Positions 26,409-35,189 of a DNA stretch of 64,000 nt are shown piece after piece. The notes beneath the pieces were generated by a model. That model saw only the letters and a program-made list of their open reading frames with translations. It was not told where the DNA came from and ran no database searches. A program made the translations under genes and the position numbers. The stretch is taken from NCBI RefSeq assembly GCF_033101155.1, contig NZ_JAWMPX010000021.1, forward strand, positions 30,982 to 94,981, read 5' to 3'. The stretch comes from Tropicimonas sp033101155. Its GTDB lineage: Bacteria; Pseudomonadota; Alphaproteobacteria; Rhodobacterales; Rhodobacteraceae. Numbering within the stretch: position 1 is the first letter of the stretch; every line of letters starts with the position of its first letter.

Positions 26409-27377
26409 TCAATCAAGCCGATCCGCAAGCCAGTTTTCCAGAAGAAATCGCGCAATCGCGCCCGGTCGGGCGGCACGAACAGACTCATGCTCGCCGGCCA
26501 GCGCCAGGAGCATCTCTTCGCGGCTCATCCATCGCGCTTCCGCGATTTCGACCGGGTCGATCTCGATCTCGCGACCGAGCGCCTCTCCCCGGCAGCCCAG
26601 CATCAGCGAGGCCGGGAAAGGCCACGGCTGAGAGGCAAGGAAGGATACCGGACCGACGCGGACCCCCGCCTCCTCGAACACCTCCCGCCGAACCGCCGCC
26701 TCGACGGTTTCCCCCGGCTCTACGAAGCCCGCCAGCAGCGAGAAGAACCCTTCGGGCCAGGCGGGCGAACGCCCGACGAGCACGGAGTTGCCATACGTGA
26801 TCAGCATGATGACGACCGGATCGGTGCGCGGGAAATGTGAAGTGCCGCAGGCCGGGCAGTCGCGCTGCCAGCCTGCCTTCGCGGGCAGGCTTTCCGCGCC
26901 ACAGCGGGCACAGAATCGATGCGACCTCTGCCATTCCAGCAACCCGCGCGCCGTTGCCGCCAGCTCCGCATCGGCCGGGGACAGACAGGTCATGACCCCC
27001 CGCAATTCAGCAAAACGCACACCATCCGGCGCACCTGGGAAGCGCTGTTCGCTCGGATCGAGGAAGGTGTCGAGCGCGTCGGTCTCCAGATTCTCCGGTT
27101 CCCAGGCAGAGATGTCGGCGGCAAACCAGGGCCGCCCCTCGCTCAGCCCGAGGAAGATCGCCTCCTCCGTTGCCGCCTCCAGCACGGTGTCTTGCGATGC
27201 GACTGGCGCCAGGGCCAACGCGCCCTCACCACGGATCTGCGGCTTGCCGCGCCAAAAGGGCAGGATCCGCGTCCCCGGATCTGACCGCATCCGCGCCAGT
27301 AGATCGGCATCTTCCCGCAACTGCGCGGAGCGATCCAGCGCGCCGCCTCCGAATGTAACCTGCTCCGCAATCCGCAC
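26409..27377 (-). CDS. nudC: NADH/NAD-RNA pyrophosphatase NudC
   Basis: This 322-residue enzyme hydrolyses NADH (and removes NAD caps from RNA in E. coli). It shows the zinc ribbon CARC...CPAC (near residues 156-177). The Nudix box is complete (GFVEPGETVEAAVRREVFEEAGV). The NudC-specific SQPWPFPASLMLG motif follows it. The start is a GTG at 27377 preceded by GGAGAG, and upstream in-frame codons lack a ribosome site. It is adjacent to the SRPBCC gene on the same strand. Confidence 0.95.
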   Translation of the reverse strand: MRIAEQVTFGGGALDRSAQLREDADLLARMRSDPGTRILPFWRGKPQIRGEGALALAPVASQDTVLEAATEEAIFLGLSEGRPWFAADISAWEPENLETDALDTFLDPSEQRFPGAPDGVRFAELRGVMTCLSPADAELAATARGLLEWQRSHRFCARCGAESLPAKAGWQRDCPACGTSHFPRTDPVVIMLITYGNSVLVGRSPAWPEGFFSLLAGFVEPGETVEAAVRREVFEEAGVRVGPVSFLASQPWPFPASLMLGCRGEALGREIEIDPVEIAEARWMSREEMLLALAGEHESVRAARPGAIARFLLENWLADRLD

Positions 27378-27559
27378 GATTCTCTCCGTCTTGCCCGGGC
27401 GGACTAAGCCACGCGGGCCAGGCAATGGCAAACCCTGCCACGCAACATGACGCTGCCGGAACCGAAACCAGTTTCGTTTTCATTTCCCGGAACGCTTCAT
27501 GCTACTGTGATGTGACGGCGCTAACGACCGCGCCAGACTTCAGACCGAAAGGTGTTTCC

Positions 27560-29539
27560 ATGGCTTCCGACACACGATTCCAGATTTCCCGCCGCGGCTT
27601 CGTCGCTTCCGGGCTCGCCGGCGCCTCGCTGATTGCGCTGCATCCCTATTCGGCCCGCGCCGCCGGCAACCAGGCGCATCTGCGCATCATGGAAACGACG
27701 GACCTGCACGTCCATGTCTTCCCCTATGATTATTACTCGGACAAGCCGCGCGACACGGTCGGCCTGTCCCGCACCGCGAGCCTGATCAACGGCATCCGTG
27801 CCGAGGCCACCAACTCGCTGCTGCTCGACAATGGCGACTTCCTGCAAGGCAACCCGATGGGCGATTATATCGCCTATGAGCGCGGCATGAAGGACGGCGA
27901 CACCCACCCGGTCATCACCGCGATGAACACCGTGGGCTTCGACGCCTCCACGCTCGGCAATCACGAGTTCAACTACGGTCTCGATTTCCTCGAGAAATCG
28001 CTGGCCGGCGCTGAGTTCCCGATTGTCTCCGCCAATGTGGTCAAGGAGATGGGCGGCAGCCCCATCGCCGACACGACGATGCTGAAGCCCTACGTGATCC
28101 TCGAGCGCGAGATCGAACTGGGCGATGGCACCAAAGCCCCGATCAAGATCGGCGTCATCGGCTTTGTGCCGCCGCAGATCATGAACTGGGACCGCCGCCA
28201 CCTCGAAGGCAATGTCGAGGCCCGCGACATCGTGGAAACCGCGCAGGCTTATGTGCCGCAGATGCGCGAAGAGGGAGCCGAGCTCATCCTTGCGCTGTCG
28301 CATTCCGGCATTGCCGGGGCAGATCCGGTCGACGGCATGGAAAACGCTTCCACCGCGGTCGCTGGAGTTGACGGCATCGACGCCGTGCTGACCGGCCACC
28401 ATCACCTCGTCTTCCCGTCGCCCGACTATGCGGACATGCCGGGGGTCGATGTCGAGAAGGGTACGCTGCAAGGTAAACCGGCTGTCATGGGCGGGTTCTG
28501 GGGCTCCCATATGGGCCTGATCGACCTGATGCTGGAACGCGACGGCAATAGCTGGAAAGTGGTGAGCTTCACCTCCGAAGCCCGCCCGATCGCCAAGCGC
28601 AACGAGGACCGTTCCTACACGGCGCTGGCCGAGGACGACGCCGACGTGCTCGCCTCCGTGCAGACGGAGCATGACGAGACGCTGGCTTATGTGCGCCGTG
28701 CCGTCGGCAAGACCGACGCGCCGCTGCACAGCTATTTCGCGCTCGTGGCTGACGATCCGTCCGTGCAGATCGTCTCCATCGCGCAGCGTTGGTATGTCGA
28801 GCAGATGCTCGCGGGCACCGAATACGCCTCGCTGCCGCTGCTCTCCGCAGCCGCGCCCTTCAAGGCCGGTGGACGGGGTGGCCCGGAATATTACACCGAT
28901 GTCGCCGTGGGCGATGTTGCGATCAAGAACGTGGCCGACCTCTATCTCTATCCGAACACCGTCCGTGCGGTGAAGGTGAACGGCGCCCAGCTCAAGGGCT
29001 GGCTCGAACGCTCCGCCGGCATGTTCAACCAGATCGAGCCCGGTTCGCAGGACGCGCTGCTGCTCAACCCCGCCTTCCCGTCCTACAATTTCGACGTGAT
29101 CGACGGGGTCGAGTACCAGATCGATCTCTCCCAGCCCTCGCGCTTCGGCCCGAAAGGCGAGGAGGCAAACCCGCAGGCCAGCCGGATCGTCAACCTGACC
29201 TTCAACGGTGAGCCTGTTGCCGACGACGCCGAGTTTGTCATCGCCACCAACAATTACCGCGCCGGTGGCGGCGGCAGCTTCCCGGGCGCAAGCGCCGAGA
29301 CCGTGATCCTCGAAGCCCCGGATACCAACCGCGACGTGATCGTCCGCTACATTGTCGAGCAAGGCACGATCAGCCCCTCGGCCGATGCCAACTGGTCCTT
29401 CGCGCCGATGGACGGCACCACGGTGCTCTTCGAGACCGGCCCAAGCGCGGCGGATCACATCGACGGCGTCAAGGGCGTGGCGATCGAACCGGCCGGCGAC
29501 GGCGCGGACGGCTTTGCCGCCTATCGGATCACGCTCTGA
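27560..29539 (+). CDS. Tat-exported 5'-nucleotidase / 2',3'-cyclic-nucleotide phosphodiesterase
   Basis: This 659-residue periplasmic enzyme (CpdB/UshA superfamily) has a twin-arginine signal (SRRGFVASGLAGASLIAL). The metallophosphatase domain has METTDLHVHVFPYDYY, LLDNGDFLQGNP, TLGNHEFNYG, LALSHSGIAG and LTGHHHLVFP, covering the usual two-metal ligands. The C-terminal nucleotide-binding domain (about 360-640) ends with the ATNNYRAGGGGSFPG segment typical of CpdB. It probably salvages extracellular nucleotides. The ATG at 27560 follows GAAAGGTG. An earlier in-frame start would mask the Tat signal. Confidence 0.92.
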   Translation: MASDTRFQISRRGFVASGLAGASLIALHPYSARAAGNQAHLRIMETTDLHVHVFPYDYYSDKPRDTVGLSRTASLINGIRAEATNSLLLDNGDFLQGNPMGDYIAYERGMKDGDTHPVITAMNTVGFDASTLGNHEFNYGLDFLEKSLAGAEFPIVSANVVKEMGGSPIADTTMLKPYVILEREIELGDGTKAPIKIGVIGFVPPQIMNWDRRHLEGNVEARDIVETAQAYVPQMREEGAELILALSHSGIAGADPVDGMENASTAVAGVDGIDAVLTGHHHLVFPSPDYADMPGVDVEKGTLQGKPAVMGGFWGSHMGLIDLMLERDGNSWKVVSFTSEARPIAKRNEDRSYTALAEDDADVLASVQTEHDETLAYVRRAVGKTDAPLHSYFALVADDPSVQIVSIAQRWYVEQMLAGTEYASLPLLSAAAPFKAGGRGGPEYYTDVAVGDVAIKNVADLYLYPNTVRAVKVNGAQLKGWLERSAGMFNQIEPGSQDALLLNPAFPSYNFDVIDGVEYQIDLSQPSRFGPKGEEANPQASRIVNLTFNGEPVADDAEFVIATNNYRAGGGGSFPGASAETVILEAPDTNRDVIVRYIVEQGTISPSADANWSFAPMDGTTVLFETGPSAADHIDGVKGVAIEPAGDGADGFAAYRITL

Positions 29540-29561
29540 TAGCAGGGCCCGGATCACACGG

Positions 29562-29596
29562 CGCGCCGCTCCCATCGGGCGGCGCGTTTCCTTTTC
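29562..29596 (+). terminator. Intrinsic terminator after the 5'-nucleotidase gene
   Basis: CGCGCCGC (29562-29569) pairs with GCGGCGCG (29579-29586) around a 9-base loop. A T-rich tail (TTTCCTTTTC) follows. It lies 22 bases past the stop codon. Confidence 0.75.
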
Positions 29597-29653
29597 GTGG
29601 ACCCGCCCCGCGATCCGTCGCACACTCCCGCCAAACCAACACAGGGAGGCCCC

Positions 29654-30124
29654 ATGCGTCGCTTCATCCTCTGGCTTCTGACTCATTCCATCGCGCTTGC
29701 CGCCGGCTTTGCGCTCGGCATCTATTTCCTGCCGATCCTGACCGCGCCGCCCTCGCCGGACGCCGAGATGCTCGCGGAACAGTCGCAGGGCGCTGCGTTC
29801 AAGGCCACGTTCACCCGTGAGTTGAGCGGCAGCGATTTCCTGCATTGGGGCGAGGGCGAGATCGCACTCTCCGACGAGCGGATCGTCCATATGGGAAAGC
29901 TCGCGCCGGGGCCGGATTACAAGCTCTACCTTGTTCAGGACTTCGTCGAGGATGAGGCCGGCTTCCTGCCGCTCAAGGCAGCGGCATTGCAGGTCGGGGA
30001 TGTCAAAAGCTTCAACGGCTTTGTGGTGGACCTGCCCGAGGGGACCGACCTGACCGCATACACGACCGTGCTGATCTGGTGTGAATCTTTCGGGGAATTC
30101 ATCACCTCCGCAGAGTATCGCTGA
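29654..30124 (+). CDS. DM13-domain protein, membrane-anchored
   Basis: This 156-residue protein has an N-terminal membrane anchor (FILWLLTHSIALAAGFALGIYFLPIL). A DM13 domain follows: GSDFLHWGEGEIAL..., PGPDYKLYLVQDF and the conserved Cys segment IWCESFGEFITSAEY. DM13 has been proposed to take part in redox or electron transfer through a conserved Cys. ACAGGGAGGCC precedes the ATG at 29654. A terminator upstream separates it from the nucleotidase, so it is probably its own unit. Function is inferred only from the domain. Confidence 0.8.
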   Translation: MRRFILWLLTHSIALAAGFALGIYFLPILTAPPSPDAEMLAEQSQGAAFKATFTRELSGSDFLHWGEGEIALSDERIVHMGKLAPGPDYKLYLVQDFVEDEAGFLPLKAAALQVGDVKSFNGFVVDLPEGTDLTAYTTVLIWCESFGEFITSAEYR

Positions 30125-30133
30125 CCAAGGGAT

Positions 30134-30149
30134 TCGACCAAATGGTCAG
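30134..30149. promoter_or_regulatory. Candidate RutR-type operator
   Basis: TCGACCAAATGGTCAG matches 14 of 16 positions of the E. coli RutR consensus TTGACCAnnTGGTCAA, including both GACCA/TGGTC arms. It lies about 170 bases upstream of the ABC binding-protein gene in an AT-richer intergenic region. RutR responds to uracil and controls pyrimidine use. Binding here is inferred. Confidence 0.6.
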
Positions 30150-30321
30150 ATAATCGGCACGCTGCACCGCAGCGATTGCTCGAATCTTCCGCAAATATGC
30201 CTAAAAAATAGTCAAATTCACATATTCCGGGCGGTGCACGCTGGCTTTCCGCGCCGTCGTCTCCCACGCTTGGCACTTTAACAGCAGGCTCCCCCAAATA
30301 AAATCAACAGGAGGTACGCGC

Positions 30322-31332
30322 GTGTTCCACCGCACCATTACAGCCCTATCTGCCGCCATGGTCCTCACGGCCGGCATTGCGAATGCCGAATCCACGAAGG
30401 TTTCCTTCGCGCTGGACTGGAAATTCGAAGGCCCTTCGGCCGCTTATTTCGCCGCCATCGACAATGGCCATTTCGAAGCCGCCGGGCTCGAGGTCGAGGT
30501 CACCGCTGGCCAGGGTTCGCTTGACGCCATCCCGAAAGTTGCCACCGGCGCCTTCCCCGTGGGTTTCGCGGATATCAACTCGCTGGTGAAGTTCCTCGAC
30601 CAGAACCCCAGTGCCCCGGTGACCGCCGTGATGATGGTCTATGACAAGCCGCCTTTTGCCATCGTTGGGCGCAAGTCTCTCGGTGTCGAAGCCCCGAAAG
30701 ACCTTGAGGGCAAGGTCCTCGGTGCTCCGCCCCCCGATGGTGCCTGGGCGCAGTTCCCGGCCTTTGCGGAAGCGGCCGGAATCGATACGTCCAAGGTCAC
30801 CGTCGAACCCGTTGGCTTCCCGACCCGTGAACCGATGCTGGCCGAGGGCAAGGTTGCGGCCGTGACCGGCTTCTCCTTCTCCTCCTACCTCAATCTCGCG
30901 CGGCTAGGCGTCGATGAGGCGGATATCTCGACCATCCTCATGGCCGACCATGGGCTGGAGCTTTACGGCAACGCCATCATCGTCAACATGGAATACGCGC
31001 AGGAGAATCCCGACACGATCAAGGCCTTCCTCGCCGCGGTTGCCGCGGGATGGAAAGACGTCGCCGCAGATCCCGCCTCAGGCGCCGCCGCCGTTGTCGC
31101 CCGGAACCCGGCCGCGGATGCCGCGCTCGAACAGCGTCGCCTCGAGCTGTGTCTCGAAGCCAATGTCCTGACCGACTACGTGATGGAGAACGGCTTCGGC
31201 GGTATTGACGACGCGCGCATGGACAAGGCGCTGGAGCAACTGGCCAAGAACTACGAGTTCCAGAACCCGGCCAATTCCGCGCTGTATTTCGATGCGTCCT
31301 ATCTGCCGGACGGCCTCTTTTCGCTGAAATGA
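30322..31332 (+). CDS. ABC transporter substrate-binding protein, NMT1/THI5-like
   Basis: This 336-residue exported binding protein has a signal peptide ending at IANAES. The NMT1/THI5 (TauA/SsuA/ThiY) fold starts with VSFALDWKFEGPSAAYFAAIDNGHFEAAGLEVEV and continues with GQGSLDAIPKVATGAFPVGFAD. Family ligands are pyrimidine precursors, taurine, sulfonates or nitrate-like compounds. The upstream RutR-type site favours a pyrimidine or related nitrogen compound. The start is a GTG after the strong site AGGAGG. It is the first gene of a probable five-gene operon. Confidence 0.88.
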   Translation: MFHRTITALSAAMVLTAGIANAESTKVSFALDWKFEGPSAAYFAAIDNGHFEAAGLEVEVTAGQGSLDAIPKVATGAFPVGFADINSLVKFLDQNPSAPVTAVMMVYDKPPFAIVGRKSLGVEAPKDLEGKVLGAPPPDGAWAQFPAFAEAAGIDTSKVTVEPVGFPTREPMLAEGKVAAVTGFSFSSYLNLARLGVDEADISTILMADHGLELYGNAIIVNMEYAQENPDTIKAFLAAVAAGWKDVAADPASGAAAVVARNPAADAALEQRRLELCLEANVLTDYVMENGFGGIDDARMDKALEQLAKNYEFQNPANSALYFDASYLPDGLFSLK

Positions 31333-31390
31333 CCCTTGCGCCCGACCTTCGGGTCGGGCGCCCCTCGGCCCCCGTGGCCTCAGGAAGATT

Positions 31391-32215
31391 ATGCGAAGGC
31401 AGGCCATGAGTGACGCTCCCCTTATCGAAATCAAGAACGTCAGCCATACGTTCCAGACCAAGAGCGGACCGCTCCAGGTGCTCGACAAACTCGACCTCTC
31501 GGTCAGGGAGGGCGGGTTTTGCGCCGTGGTCGGTCCGTCAGGCTGTGGCAAGTCCACGCTGACACGTCTCGTCGCGGGGCTGTTGAAGCCCGATGAGGGC
31601 GAGGTCTGGCTGCATGGCGAACGGGTGAAGTCTCCGCGTTCGACCGTCGGCATGGCGTTTCAGAACCCGGTCATGCTCGAATGGCGCACGATCCTGCAGA
31701 ATGTCATGCTGCCGATGGAAATCGTGCCGACGAAGACCAGCCGCAAACAGCAGGTGGATCGGGCGCGGTATCTCCTCGCCTTGGTCGGGCTGGAGGGGTT
31801 CGAAGACAAGCGGCCCTCCGAGCTGTCCGGCGGGATGCGGCAACGGGCGTCGCTCTGTCGGGCACTTGTGCATCAACCCGAAGTTCTGGTCCTTGACGAG
31901 CCGTTCGGCGCGCTCGATGCCTTTACCCGCGAGGACCTGTGGCAGACCATGCATCAGGTCAAGGAGAAGGAGCCCTTCACCGGGCTGCTCATCACTCATG
32001 ACCTGCGTGAATCGATCTTCCTTGCGGACACGGTGGTCGTGCTCTCGGGCCGACCCGCGCGCGCGCAATATCTGCTGGATGTGCCAATGAACGGGCCGCG
32101 CGACCTTGAACATCTCTACACCCACGAGGCCGCCGAGATGCTGACCACCCTGCGCCACCAGATCGAAATCGCTCAGGGCCGCGCGCCCGTGGGCAGCCCC
32201 GCGGAGCCCGCCTGA
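31391..32215 (+). CDS. ABC transporter ATP-binding protein (TauB/SsuB type)
   Basis: This 274-residue ATPase has Walker A GPSGCGKST, Q-loop FQNPVMLEWRT, signature LSGGMRQR, Walker B VLVLDEPFGALD and H-loop LLITHDLRE. The pattern DEPFGALDAFTRE is typical of the nitrate/taurine/pyrimidine-precursor importers. The start is taken at 31391 (AGGA upstream), and an internal ATG at 31406 is also plausible. The stop codon overlaps the permease start by one base (TGATG). Confidence 0.93.
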   Translation: MRRQAMSDAPLIEIKNVSHTFQTKSGPLQVLDKLDLSVREGGFCAVVGPSGCGKSTLTRLVAGLLKPDEGEVWLHGERVKSPRSTVGMAFQNPVMLEWRTILQNVMLPMEIVPTKTSRKQQVDRARYLLALVGLEGFEDKRPSELSGGMRQRASLCRALVHQPEVLVLDEPFGALDAFTREDLWQTMHQVKEKEPFTGLLITHDLRESIFLADTVVVLSGRPARAQYLLDVPMNGPRDLEHLYTHEAAEMLTTLRHQIEIAQGRAPVGSPAEPA

Positions 32216-32985
32216 TGCCCATGAACTCCGGACTCCTCCACAAGGTCCTCATCCCGATCGCCGCCATCATCGTCTTCCTGATCCTCTGGGAGGCGCTGGT
32301 CTGGTTCATGGGCTGGCCGAATTACAAGATGGCCTCCCCCTCCGATATCTGGCCAGCCTATGTGAAATATGCCGATCTCTTCCTGCTCAATTCCTGGCAG
32401 ACCCTCTGGCGCACCGTGGCCGGGCTCGGACTGGCCATCGTCTTCGGAACTGCGGTCGGCATGATCATGGGGTTCTCGAAGATCGCGCGCGAGGCGCTCT
32501 ATCCGCTGCTTGTCGGCTTCAACGCCGTCCCAAAGGCGACCATCGTTCCCATCGTCGCGCTGATGTTCGTCGGCGCGCATGACTTCAACACGGTGCTGAT
32601 CGCCTTCATGATCTCCTTCTTCCCCATCGCCGTCTCGGTTTCCATTGGGCTCAGCACGCTGGAGCCAGAATATCGCGACATCCTGGCCGCCCTCGGCGCG
32701 TCCAAGGTCACGATCTTCTGGAAGATCGCGCTGCCCAAGACGCTGCCCGAATTCTTCGGCGCGCTGAAGGTCGCGGTGACGCTGGCCTTTATCGGCACCA
32801 ACCTGATGGAGATCGTCTCGCCGCATGGGCGAGGTCTGGGGGCGCTGTTCGATTCCGGCAAGACCAATTCCGATTACCCGCTGATGTTCGCGGTGCTGAT
32901 CGCCCTCGCGGCTCTCGGCATTGTGCTCTATTACGTGGTCATCGCATTGGAAAAGGCGCTGGCCGGCTGGGCGGTGCGCGACTGA
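32215..32985 (+). CDS. ABC transporter permease (TauC/SsuC type)
   Basis: This 256-residue integral membrane permease has about six helices. The EAA-like loop is EYRDILAALGASKVTIFWKIALPKTLPEFFGALK, which contacts the ATPase. It completes the importer with the two upstream genes and is translationally coupled to the ATPase gene. Only 10 bases separate its stop from the next gene, so transcription probably continues into the glucosylglycerate genes. Confidence 0.92.
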   Translation: MPMNSGLLHKVLIPIAAIIVFLILWEALVWFMGWPNYKMASPSDIWPAYVKYADLFLLNSWQTLWRTVAGLGLAIVFGTAVGMIMGFSKIAREALYPLLVGFNAVPKATIVPIVALMFVGAHDFNTVLIAFMISFFPIAVSVSIGLSTLEPEYRDILAALGASKVTIFWKIALPKTLPEFFGALKVAVTLAFIGTNLMEIVSPHGRGLGALFDSGKTNSDYPLMFAVLIALAALGIVLYYVVIALEKALAGWAVRD

Positions 32986-32995
32986 GGAGCGACGT

Positions 32996-33871
32996 ATGGG
33001 TCAGCCCCCGCTGATCGTTTTTACCGATCTCGACGGCACTTTGCTGGACCACGAGACATATTCTTTCGAGCCGGCCGCGACCGCCTTGGGGCGGCTTCGG
33101 GACCTGGACATCCCGCTGATCCTGGCTTCGTCGAAGACGGCTGCGGAGATTGTCGAGATCCAGCGCGCGATCGGCTGCGATGGCTTTCCCGCCATCGTGG
33201 AGAATGGCGCGGGCATTCTGGAACCGGTTTCGAGGGACAGCAAGGACGCGAGACCGCTCCCCGGCTACTCGGCCGACCAAGCTCAGCCCATCTGGGACGG
33301 CGCGCCCAATGGAGAGCCCTTTGCACCGGGCGCGCCACCGGAGCTTGGCCGATACCCGGAGCTCATCGCGGCGCTCAACGAGGTCTCGCCCTATCTGCGC
33401 GCCCTCTTCGAAGGGTTCTACGATCTCGGGCCGGATGGAATCGCGCAGGCCACCGGCCTCGATCCGGAGGCCGCACGTCGCGCCGCGAGGCGGCAGTTCT
33501 CCGAGCCGGGCCTCTTTTTTGGCGGTCCTGGCGAGTCGGATGAGTTCCTTGCCGCCCTTGCGAAGCTCGGTGTCCGGGCCCGGCGTGGCGGGCGTTTCCT
33601 GACCCTCTCCTTCGGTGGCACCAAGGCTGACCGGATGGACGAGATTGCCGCCCGATACGGCAACCCGCCCCGGCTCGCGCTTGGCGACGCGCCCAACGAT
33701 ATCGAGATGCTCGAGGCGGCCGATTACGGTGTGATCATCGCAAACGCTCACGGCACGCCCCTCCCCGACCTTCCCGGCGAAGCTGCCGGACTCATTCGCC
33801 GCACGTCGCTGCCCGGCCCGCTGGGCTGGAACTCCGCCGTGCTCGACCTGCTCTATCAGCTCAAGCTCTGA
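32996..33871 (+). CDS. gpgP: HAD phosphatase, glucosyl/mannosyl-3-phosphoglycerate phosphatase
   Basis: This 291-residue HAD hydrolase of the MpgP/YedP type has motif I FTDLDGTLLDHETY with the nucleophile Asp. It also has LILASSKTAAEI (motif II), a C2-type cap, and the late motif LALGDAPNDIEMLEAADYGVIIAN. It would dephosphorylate the product of the adjacent synthase to give glucosylglycerate, a compatible solute that accumulates in some bacteria under salt stress and nitrogen limitation. GAGGAGC precedes the ATG at 32996. The sugar specificity is inferred from the GpgS partner 12 bases downstream. Confidence 0.85.
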   Translation: MGQPPLIVFTDLDGTLLDHETYSFEPAATALGRLRDLDIPLILASSKTAAEIVEIQRAIGCDGFPAIVENGAGILEPVSRDSKDARPLPGYSADQAQPIWDGAPNGEPFAPGAPPELGRYPELIAALNEVSPYLRALFEGFYDLGPDGIAQATGLDPEAARRAARRQFSEPGLFFGGPGESDEFLAALAKLGVRARRGGRFLTLSFGGTKADRMDEIAARYGNPPRLALGDAPNDIEMLEAADYGVIIANAHGTPLPDLPGEAAGLIRRTSLPGPLGWNSAVLDLLYQLKL

Positions 33872-33883
33872 GAGGACCCGCCC

Positions 33884-35104
33884 ATGGCCGATTTCCACCA
33901 GAACGGCAATATCGCCACGATGCACAACCTTCGTACCCGCACGACGGAAGACCTGACCCACGAGTTGGTCACCATCGCCGGCTCTCGAAAAATCTCGCTC
34001 ATCCTGCCTTCGCTCTATTCGGAGCTTGAAGGACCGGCGCTGGAGAACATCCTCAAGGAGCTGTCCGGCGCGCCTTATCTGCACCGGATCATCATCGGGC
34101 TGGACCGGGCCAACGAGGAACAGTTCCGCCATGCGCGGAAATTCTTCTCGGTGCTGCCGCAGAACCATGCCGTGATCTGGAATGACAGCCCGCGCATGCT
34201 CGCCGTCCAGGACCGGCTGCGCGCGATGGATCTCGCGCCGCGCGAACCCGGCAAGGGCAAGAATGTCTGGTCCTGCATCGGCTACCTGCTGGCCTGTCAG
34301 GACAGCTCGGTTGTCGCCATCCATGATTGCGACATCACCACCTATAACCGGGACATGCTGGCCCGCCTTGTCTACCCGGTCACCAACCCCGCCTTCCCTT
34401 ACCAGATGGCCAAGGGGTTCTATCCGCGCACCGATGGCAGCAGGCTGAACGGGCGGGTATCACGGCTGCTGGTCTCGCCACTGCTGATCGCGCTCAAGCG
34501 AACTGTCGGCGACCGCGACTACCTCGATTTCCTGCGCAGCTTCCGCTACCCGCTCTCGGGCGAATTCGCCATGCGGGTCTCCACTTTGGCCGACCTGCGG
34601 ATTCCGTCGGATTGGGGGCTGGAGATCGGGGTGCTCTCCGAAGGCTGGCGCAACCTCGCGCCGAAATCGGTCTGCCAGGTCGAGATTGCCGACACCTATG
34701 ACCACAAGCACCAGCCGCTCTCCGAAGAGGACGCCAATGCCGGGCTGTCGCGGATGTCTGTCGATATCTGCAAGGCGCTCTATCGCAAGCTCGCCACGGA
34801 TGGGACGGTCTTCTCCGAAGAGGTCTTCCGGACCTTGAAGGCCACGTATTACCGCTCCGCGCTCGACCTGCTGGAGTGTTACTACAATGACGCGAAGATG
34901 AACGGACTCTCGATCGACCGACATCAGGAAGAGGCCGCCATCGAGCTATTCGCTCGCAATGTCGTGCTGGCGGGGCAGATCTTCCTCGACAACCCGGCCG
35001 AGCCGCCCTCGATTCCGACCTGGAACCGGGTTCATTCGGCCGATCCCTCGCTGATGGGAGACATGCTGAAAGCGGTCGAGCAGGACGCGGCGGAATACGT
35101 CTGA
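33884..35104 (+). CDS. gpgS: Glucosyl-3-phosphoglycerate synthase (GT81)
   Basis: This 406-residue cytosolic glycosyltransferase of the GpgS family has the N-terminal nucleotide-binding region SLILPSLYSELEGPALENIL and the metal-binding DxD motif IHDCDITTYNRDML. Acceptor-side segments are KGFYPRTDGSRLNGRVSRLLVSPLL, FRYPLSGEFAM and DWGLEIGVLSEGW. The conserved His in HKHQPLS follows. It joins glucose from a nucleotide sugar to 3-phosphoglycerate. With the preceding phosphatase it forms the two-step glucosylglycerate pathway. It ends the probable operon. Confidence 0.9.
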   Translation: MADFHQNGNIATMHNLRTRTTEDLTHELVTIAGSRKISLILPSLYSELEGPALENILKELSGAPYLHRIIIGLDRANEEQFRHARKFFSVLPQNHAVIWNDSPRMLAVQDRLRAMDLAPREPGKGKNVWSCIGYLLACQDSSVVAIHDCDITTYNRDMLARLVYPVTNPAFPYQMAKGFYPRTDGSRLNGRVSRLLVSPLLIALKRTVGDRDYLDFLRSFRYPLSGEFAMRVSTLADLRIPSDWGLEIGVLSEGWRNLAPKSVCQVEIADTYDHKHQPLSEEDANAGLSRMSVDICKALYRKLATDGTVFSEEVFRTLKATYYRSALDLLECYYNDAKMNGLSIDRHQEEAAIELFARNVVLAGQIFLDNPAEPPSIPTWNRVHSADPSLMGDMLKAVEQDAAEYV

Positions 35105-35189
35105 GCAGTTCAATCGACAGGACGGGGGCCGTGCGTCTCAGCGCGCAGTCCCCTTGTCCGGTATCAGCTCAATTCGTCCTGTGTTCGCA

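Noticed and set aside
27521..29890. A 789-codon open frame antisense to the 5'-nucleotidase gene
   Set aside because: It mirrors a real gene with a Tat signal and complete metal motifs. Long antisense frames are common in high-GC DNA, and this one has no family signature.
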